Below are positions 51,361 through 64,000 of a DNA stretch of 64,000 nt, piece by piece (position 1 is the first letter of the stretch; the number at the start of each line of letters is the position of its first letter). Under the pieces are notes generated by a model, which saw nothing but the letters and a program-made list of their open reading frames with translations, did not search any database and was not told the origin of the DNA. Both the position numbers and the translations under genes were made by a program. Origin of the DNA: Mytilus edulis. Taxonomy: Eukaryota; Mollusca; Bivalvia; Mytilida; Mytilidae. The stretch spans positions 89,344,592 to 89,408,591 of the forward strand of contig NC_092347.1 in assembly GCF_963676685.1 (NCBI RefSeq), read 5' to 3'.

Positions 51361-52718
51361 AGCTCATTACTTAGCACTCTTATGTCGCTATGAGAACATT
51401 GATAAAGTAATTTTCGAATCATTCACTTGTCATGTAAATGTAAAATATTATTCGAAACAAGAAGTTGTTCTACTACCATCTATTTTTAATTCAATTTCAA
51501 TAATTATGTTCTAACAGAACAATGCTATGAACAATAACAGGTTTACAAGTTTGGACACTAGACGCACATCTTGTCCTTATAAGACTCTTCATAATTAAGG
51601 GTAAAGAAAACAATTAAAATAAACATTATGACATGTGATCAAGATGCAGATATTTCACAAAAATGTGAGAAAAAAAATGTTAAGAAAACATCGATGAAAC
51701 AAAAATATTTAGTTTTCTTGATGTCATCGAAAACTTAACATTTCAATTTTCTAATAGCATTTGTTTTTCATACTTTATAAACACCAGGTTTCTAATTTGT
51801 TACGCTAGACGCGCATTTATTCTACATAAGACTCATTAGATTGTCGAATAAAAAAAAGTTAAAAGGAAACGTTTCGAACATTTGTGCCAAATACCGCTTT
51901 TTTCATATGTGCCTGGCGGTAGAAAAACCTTCAGTGCTTCGAGTAATTATTATTTTTATAAACAGAAAATTTACAGAAAATGAACATCTTAAAAATAGTT
52001 CATGCCAACACAAAAGTGATAACTACTAGGCTGGTGATATGCATTGGGACGAAACGTGAACTTTCAGTCATATAGCTCCATCTGTTGTTAATACTCAACA
52101 AAGATTCCAGGATTGCAATTTGTCAAGCCAGACGCTCCGTTCGTCTACTTGTCACTCATCAGTGGAGCTTGATTAGAAGAGTTGAAAGACCAACTAGGCA
52201 CGAAGTTGAAGAGTATGTCAATCAAAAATTAAAGTCGTACCGTTAAAGCGTATATGTCGGAGTGTAATAACCTTAATGTTTGGAGTAATCCATTAAAATA
52301 TAGAGATCATTCTGATAATGATATTTCGTATCTACTCGACAAGTGATTCCAACTCGTACGAAACGTCCACAAGCAGTGGCATCGTGTTAACCTCATCAAG
52401 GATATCAGGCTTAAATATGATTTACAGCAGACAATTGTACCTTGTCAATATATTGGAATTTTATGCGACTGTCATACAGGTGAGATATATCTATCTATAA
52501 AACCAGGTTTAACATATCATTTTCAACATAAGGAAATGCCTGTACCAAGAAGGGAATATGACATTTGTTATCCATTCGTTTGATGTGTTTGAGCTTTTGA
52601 TTTTTTCATATATAAAGGACTTCCCGTTTTGAATTTCCTTCGGAGTTCGGTATTTTTGTTATTTATTTTTTCTATCTTCATAATACTAATTAATGGCATT
52701 CTAATCAAACAGTGAAGC

Positions 52719-52939
52719 CCCTCATGGGGGGGGGGGGGGTCCTAGTAATCACATAATCACCATTTTTTGCCAATATAATCACATAATCATTAAATATTTG
52801 CTTATCTTTAGTAATCAAATAATCATAAACTAAAAATACAGTCCTAGGTAATCAAATAATCATGAAATATTTGGCTTAATAATCAAATAATCATTAAAAA
52901 AACGGCCAAGTAATCACATAATCAAAAACCCCATGAGGG
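52719..52939 (+). mobile_element. Poly-G plus AATCA-rich element, copy 2, with short TIRs
   Basis: CCCTCATGGGG at 52719-52729 is inverted as CCCCATGAGGG at 52929-52939. Between them lie a long G run and tandem AATCAAATAATCATGAAATA-like words. No ORF is seen. Confidence 0.65.
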
Positions 52940-53436
52940 CCCTCAACAGTAGACAGTTCATCAAACATGAACTCGAAAGAAAAAGGTATTCAAGGAATCA
53001 TATCTGCTTGTCAGAAAACATAATAAAAGGCACGCCTGTGTCTGAATATCTCACCTTGTAAGAAAAAAATCACCAGTTTGCTTGCGACTTACATACACAC
53101 ATAGAAGCTCTTTGTGTGGCTGATCCTTTTGTTATTTAAATGTGTGACCTAGGTCTTATATGTTTTTAATTAAACAGACAAAACAACAAAAACAGTTAAA
53201 ATTACAATTTAAGGGGCAAAAACTCCAAACGACTTGTCAAAATTAGCGAATATAGATTTTGTCATGCTTATCATTTTTGCAGAGGATACTTTAAACCTAG
53301 TTCCTGTAACTTTCAAAACAACAGAAATCTAATGTGATAGACTGAAAAACTATATATTTCAAAAAAATAACTAAAAATAAGTCTTTTTTTCTTAAATTTT
53401 CAGGGATGATAGATCTTGTACTGATCAATTTTACAT

Positions 53437-54034
53437 TTAAGGTGGTATGGGTGTCTTCCTCCATCTTGGATTGTAAAAAACAGAGAATCAAAGGTCCAGA
53501 TTTTCCATCAAGTTAGCAAAATTTGATGCAGGAATGCAGATATTTAATGTACATTTTCATTTAAAAGTACCAATTTATAAGAATATAACTTCTAAATATT
53601 GATATTTTTGCAAATGTTAATTATTTATGGTTGTTTTTATTTTGTTTAAAAATTGACATTTTAAGGGGAAACTCTAAAAAAGAGCATTTTCTGAAGGATT
53701 CTGTATGGAATTTTCCTATTTTGTATTTTAGCCGGAAAAAACGTACGGTGACCCTATCTTTTCTTTTGATATTCTCAAAGCAGTGTCTGAAAGCTATCTT
53801 TTCCTGAAAAATTTAACAATTCTATCATTTTGTTTAGTTTCTAATCACAAAATGGTGTTTTTTCCTGTATAATCCATACAAAATGTGTCATTTTGTCCCG
53901 TCCTGTAGCTTGAGAAAATGCACAGTGACCTATCATCTTTATTATATTTTTCAACATGTATCAATAGATACAACGTTTGGCAAAGTATGAAAAAAATTCT
54001 ATCATTTTTATTTTAGACTCCCATACCACCTTAA
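53437..54034. mobile_element. TTAA-bounded 598-bp TIR element
   Basis: The ends TTAAGGTGGTATGGG and CCCATACCACCTTAA are perfect 15-bp inverted repeats including TTAA. The interior is AT-rich with no ORF. The ends start GGTGGTA like the element at 57724. Confidence 0.65.
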
Positions 54035-56300
54035 ACAGCCAAAATCTGCAAAAATGCAGGTTTACATATGTTTCAATAAATTTTCTTTGTATATACATCG
54101 TATAGTGCAAAATTTATTTGCAGCTGACACTTAAACCTAGTTCTTATATTTTCAATGACATTTAAAAAAATCTGCAAAAACAATTAGTTCAGGTGCAACA
54201 ACTCTTAAACAGGTTACAGGTTCTACATTTCCCTTCATTCTATGCAATCAGCTGTAATGAAATAATTTCCTGGCAAAGTAAACACCAACTAATAAGTTTA
54301 AAACAATGTAAAACATGCACTCACTGAATCATGCTTACACTTCTAGAATAAGTCCAGAGGATCCCGTTAGGTCAAGGTCATCACCATGCTGAAGGACCTG
54401 ATAGAAATTTTATCTCCTAACTGTAAATCTCTACTTGATGCGTTTTACCCAACGTTTGCAGGTTGTATATCTGACAAACCCTTGCACATTGACCTAAAAA
54501 TCAGCTTCAAAAAAGATTTTCCTGTTAAACCTAGTCCAACTATCCAATCATTTCCCAATATTATCATGATTATATTTGAAAAAAATTAGGCCTTGTATGT
54601 CGATAGTGATAGAGATGCATAATTGGCTTTAAAGTTTTCTTGTTGACAATTTCACCTAAGCCTTTAAATGAAGATTGTGTGTAAATGTTAACAAACAATA
54701 ACAGTCATCAAATAATTGCAACAGCGCACAGTGACTCTTAAAACACAGTGACCAAAAGTTCTTAATTTCTGTGTCATTTGGTCTCTGGTGAAGAGTTGTC
54801 TCATTGGCAATTGTACCACATCTTGAGTTATAATGAAAAGAGACTAGAAAACTTTTGCTATATTAAATAACAATCTTTACTAATATCAACAACTGGATGG
54901 ATATACGTCAACTGTATTATTTTAAAAAATGTAAATAAATCATTATATACACACACAATAACAATTCTCTTTAAATCAAGCTAGTTTATCATTCTAAAAT
55001 ATATCTTTGAAATAAAAAAAAAGTTATTATGAATTTAAAGATAGATGTAGTTTCTGAGAGAAAGGAAAGTGTCAATTTTCAGGGTTTTTATTACTACAAT
55101 ATGTATACATTGAAAAAATTAAAGACAAACTGACTTAGCACAAAACTGACTTAGCACAAATTTTTGAGTCAGCAATTGGGATTTCCGAACCTTTCAAGAT
55201 AACCTGAATTTCCCACTATTTTAATGGGACTCCTATTGTTAGTCTTTAGATTTTCAAGCAGGAAATATTTAGTCATCTTTTCTATTCACATAAGGGATTA
55301 AAAAGTACAAAGTAAGGTATGATGTATCCCTTATTTAAAGTTCAATCAGCAATATGTGATGCACAAAATTACCAATCTAATCATTTCAGATGTTTTGAAA
55401 AAATATATTTAACTGATTTTTTTTCCCGTAAAAAGTAAGCCATTTATAATGAATGAGTGATGTAAGATAAGTCATCAAACAAACTAAACTTTTACCATTA
55501 AAAAATATAACCAACTTAAAAACACTTTAAAAAATGTTCATAAAAAATTTGATAATAATAAAAAAAATAAAATTATTATTCCCCCAAAAAGTAAATATGT
55601 CTGTTTTGCAAATGTTAACCACATGGGAGAGCAAACTCAAAAGAGCCTTGAAGTCAAACTTGTTGCACTAGAGACAAAAACATAAAAAAAATATATTGGT
55701 CAGATCTTTAGTGTAGTATAAAGTTTAGGTACATTCAGAACAAATATATCAATTAATAAAGGTTCCCTTAATATTTCTCGTTTTACTTTTATTTTTATAA
55801 ATTCTATATAAATTCTATAAAGTATTGTTTGTGATTTTGACAATCTCACCTTTATGAATTTTGAACCCAAACTATACCTATAAGGCATTCAATCAAAATC
55901 ATCTTTTTGAAAATACTGTTACAAACAGCATTCTTCAAAGAAATATGAGACAAAACAAAAGTTAGTGTGGATTCAGTATAATTCGTTGGATACCAATTTT
56001 CATGTGTTTCTTTGGTACAGATGAACCACAGATTCAAATGTTCAACAAATTTTTAATTTTCTATAGTGTTTATATGCAGAGATTGACAAAACCACGAAAT
56101 CAAATATCCATGAAAATGCAAGTTTTCCTCAAACCACGAAAATAAATGAATCCACAGAAGATCTCTCTGCAGTATAAACACTAACACATCAACAGAAACT
56201 TCATATTTTTCTGCATTTTTCAGCTGAAAAACTGTCCCCCTTCAGATTGGAGACATATCAGAATATAGGATGTAAATGAATGAAAAACCAAAACTAAAAC
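54035..56300. other. Intergenic stretch with only repeat fragments
   Basis: It holds a small inverted member of the GAGACAACTCTTC family at about 54780-54830 and AT-rich filler. Open frames up to 67 codons lack support. It could include distal 3' UTR of the Deltex gene, but nothing shows this. Confidence 0.45.
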
Positions 56301-56740
56301 CAAAGAATGACAAAATCAGATGATACAAACTCAGGCATAAAACCAAAGAATGACAAAATCAGATGTTACAAACTCAGGCATATAACTAAAGAATGACAAA
56401 ATCAGATGGTGCAAACTCAGGCTTAAAAACCAATTCAAAGAGCAGAATGCTCTGAGGGATATGATTGCCATAGTTTTCATTGACACATGTATAGCAGTTC
56501 TGCCAACTTTTTATTAAGCAAATGCGTGAGATTTGGCCAAAATTGAAAAGATCAGAGGAAAAAAATAGATTCAAGGATACTGCGGCAAAAAAGCATGAAC
56601 ATGCGTAAGTCTCACGCATTTTTGGCAGCCCTGGTACAGCTGGATAGTATTATTTCAAAACTAATTCAACTCAGGCATAAAGCCAAAGAATGACAAAATC
56701 AGATGATACAAACTCAGGCATAAAACCAAAGAATGACAGA
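56301..56740 (+). repeat. 43-bp tandem repeat split by an insertion
   Basis: Units of CAAAGAATGACAAAATCAGA and TGATACAAACTCAGGCATAAA occur at 56305, 56348 and 56391, then resume at about 56680. The sequence between about 56430 and 56665 is unrelated and carries inverted words CAAATGCGTGAGA and TCTCACGCATTT. Confidence 0.75.
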
Positions 56741-57723
56741 TTTTTGCGCAATTCATAATTAATTTGTTTGTGCAAAATTCAAACCATATCAGGAATTTCA
56801 AATATCATGAATATTCATCTAAATTTGTGTTTGATAGATGGTATAAATTCAATTTTTCACCAAAAAAAACTGTTATGATGTCACAAAAATATTTATTATA
56901 CCAAAAAGGATCATTATTTATCTTTTTTTTGTTTTTGCATTGCATTGCCTTATCTTTAAAACTGACATAAATGAACATCTGGAATCAAAATTTATATTTT
57001 AGCTAAAAGTTAAACAGATCCTGTTCTTTTTAAGTTTATTTTTATAAAAAATGAAAAACATTTGTATTTCATTTGAAATCATAAAAAGATTTTACAGCAC
57101 TAAAGAGACTGAGTAAAAGTCTTGACAAAGATTGTGTCCAAATATCAAATTATAATAACAATTATATATATCAATAAATCTTACAACATAAATAAATGTT
57201 TGTACATGCTGCCTTCACAAGTTACCATAACAATATACATAGCATCAGAAATATCTGTACACTGTACATAACAAAATATGCAGACAAAAATATCTTTGTA
57301 AACTACACATAACAAAATAAATATATGAGAAAATCTCTACACATAACAATTTACAGGGAAAATTCCTCAAAATATTAATTCAGATCTTTTATTAGAAATA
57401 TAATCTCACAGGACAGACCATTTTTAGCACTTTATTTAAGACTTTTATAATGAGAATTTAAATCAAACTGTGACATGTATTATTTGATGATATGATAATA
57501 TATTTTTATCTCAATAATTTTTAGATAGCAAACAACTCAATTGTTTAATTTTTTATCAGATCAAAGTTTTTTCCACTACTAAACACATAAAAAAACTAAA
57601 ATACTACTCCTGTTAAAAATAACACTTAACATATTGGTTTCATATCTAGTATGAAACTAAAGCACTATTAGCTATAACATTTTCATGCTCACTGAGCATT
57701 GTTTAGTCAACTGATTTCTGCAT

Positions 57724-57990
57724 TTAAGGTGGTACCTAACACTACAGGGAGATAACTCTGTAAGGTCAGCTAAATGTTTTAATTACGTTGTGTTGTAAAA
57801 GGAATATTAAGCTTCTCAATGATCAAAATTGGTGTTTGTCAAACTGCTATATAACCAGTGTAATTTTTCTGACAAAACGGTTGGTTCAAAATTTATGATT
57901 TTTTTTTATTTTTGTTAAAGGGTCGACAAAATTTTATGAAAATTAAACGAGCCAAATTAATTTTAGTGAAAGTGTTGGGTACCACCTTAA
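57724..57990. mobile_element. TTAA-bounded 267-bp TIR element (MITE)
   Basis: The ends are TTAAGGTGGTACCTAACACT and the inverted AGTGTTGGGTACCACCTTAA, so TTAA is the likely target duplication, as in piggyBac-type insertions. There is no coding content. It lies about 500 nt downstream of the Deltex stop, probably in its 3' UTR or flank, and abuts a dispersed repeat copy at 57991. Confidence 0.7.
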
Positions 57991-58475
57991 GAAAATGCCT
58001 GTACCAAGTCAGGAATAAAGCAGTTGTTTTCCATTATTTTGATGTGTTTGAGTTTTTGATTTAGCCATTATCAAGGGACTTTATGTTTTAAATTTTCATT
58101 GGAGTTTGGTACTTTTGTTACTTTACTTTTTTCATACATTAATTGGTTAACTTCATTTTGAATATGTAAAGTAAATTCATGGCTGATGTGACCACAAACT
58201 ACACTTGACCAAAATTTTAACAAATCTTAAATCAAAACTAAAATCTGATACAGAACTTGGAGAAAGATGGATTATTTAACTGACAGACTAATGGGCCAAT
58301 GGACACATAGACTGGAATCAGAATTCCCGTCTTCTCTCATGGACAGGGCAATAAAAAGCTATCCACAATACAGATGATTGATATCAATTCAAATCTGAAG
58401 AAATTGTCTTATCCAAATGAGTTCAGTTATCAAAATATCATAATATAACAAGATCTGTCTATCCTAAAAATGTTA

Positions 58476-64000
<5,525 letters not shown>

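Overview
The window is animal genomic DNA from a marine bivalve, most likely a mussel (Mytilus or close relative). It is AT-rich, its genes are split into short exons by long introns with standard GT-AG junctions, and it carries dispersed repeats that I recognise from mussel genomes. No bacterial-type operons, rRNA genes or CRISPR arrays were seen. The long single-frame ORFs are mostly repeat artefacts. The real genes were found by reading splice-bounded exons with compatible phases.

Three protein genes are supported. (1) A DPCD homologue on the minus strand: four coding exons between 14479 and 1597, last exon(s) beyond the left edge. (2) An SH3BP2 (3BP2)-like adaptor on the plus strand: complete, 14 coding exons from ATG 28846 to TGA 43800, 479 codons, with an N-terminal PH domain, a tyrosine- and proline-rich middle and a C-terminal SH2 domain. 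(3) A Deltex-family E3 ubiquitin ligase of DTX3L/DTX3 type on the minus strand: three exons from beyond the right edge (64000) to the stop at 58476, with a C3HC4 RING followed by a Deltex C-terminal (DTC) domain. The three are not an operon. DPCD is a cilium-associated protein; the other two are signalling and ubiquitin proteins.

Layout: 1-14479 DPCD and its repeat-filled introns; 14480-28777 intergenic DNA plus the unseen 5' end of the SH3BP2-like gene; 28778-43800 the SH3BP2-like gene; 43801-58475 3' flanks and intergenic repeats; 58476-64000 Deltex.

The most striking structure lies in the last Deltex intron (about 59040-62394): roughly 70 tandem copies of a 47-bp unit. Read on the minus strand, each unit is the last 39 nt of the adjoining Deltex exon plus the first 8 nt of the intron, including the 5' splice site. 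A coding-exon end and its splice donor were therefore amplified into a minisatellite, leaving dozens of donor-like copies in the intron beside the real one.

The rest is rich in mobile-element remains: a decayed tyrosine-recombinase plus SGNH-hydrolase retroelement (Ngaro/DIRS-like), a 1.1-kb TIR element with hAT-like ends, an 848-bp TIR element whose empty site can be read from a paralogous repeat in the same window, three TTAA-bounded elements with similar ends, an element with about 200-bp TIRs built of small palindromes, a nested pair of inverted repeats, and many foldback hairpins and minisatellites.
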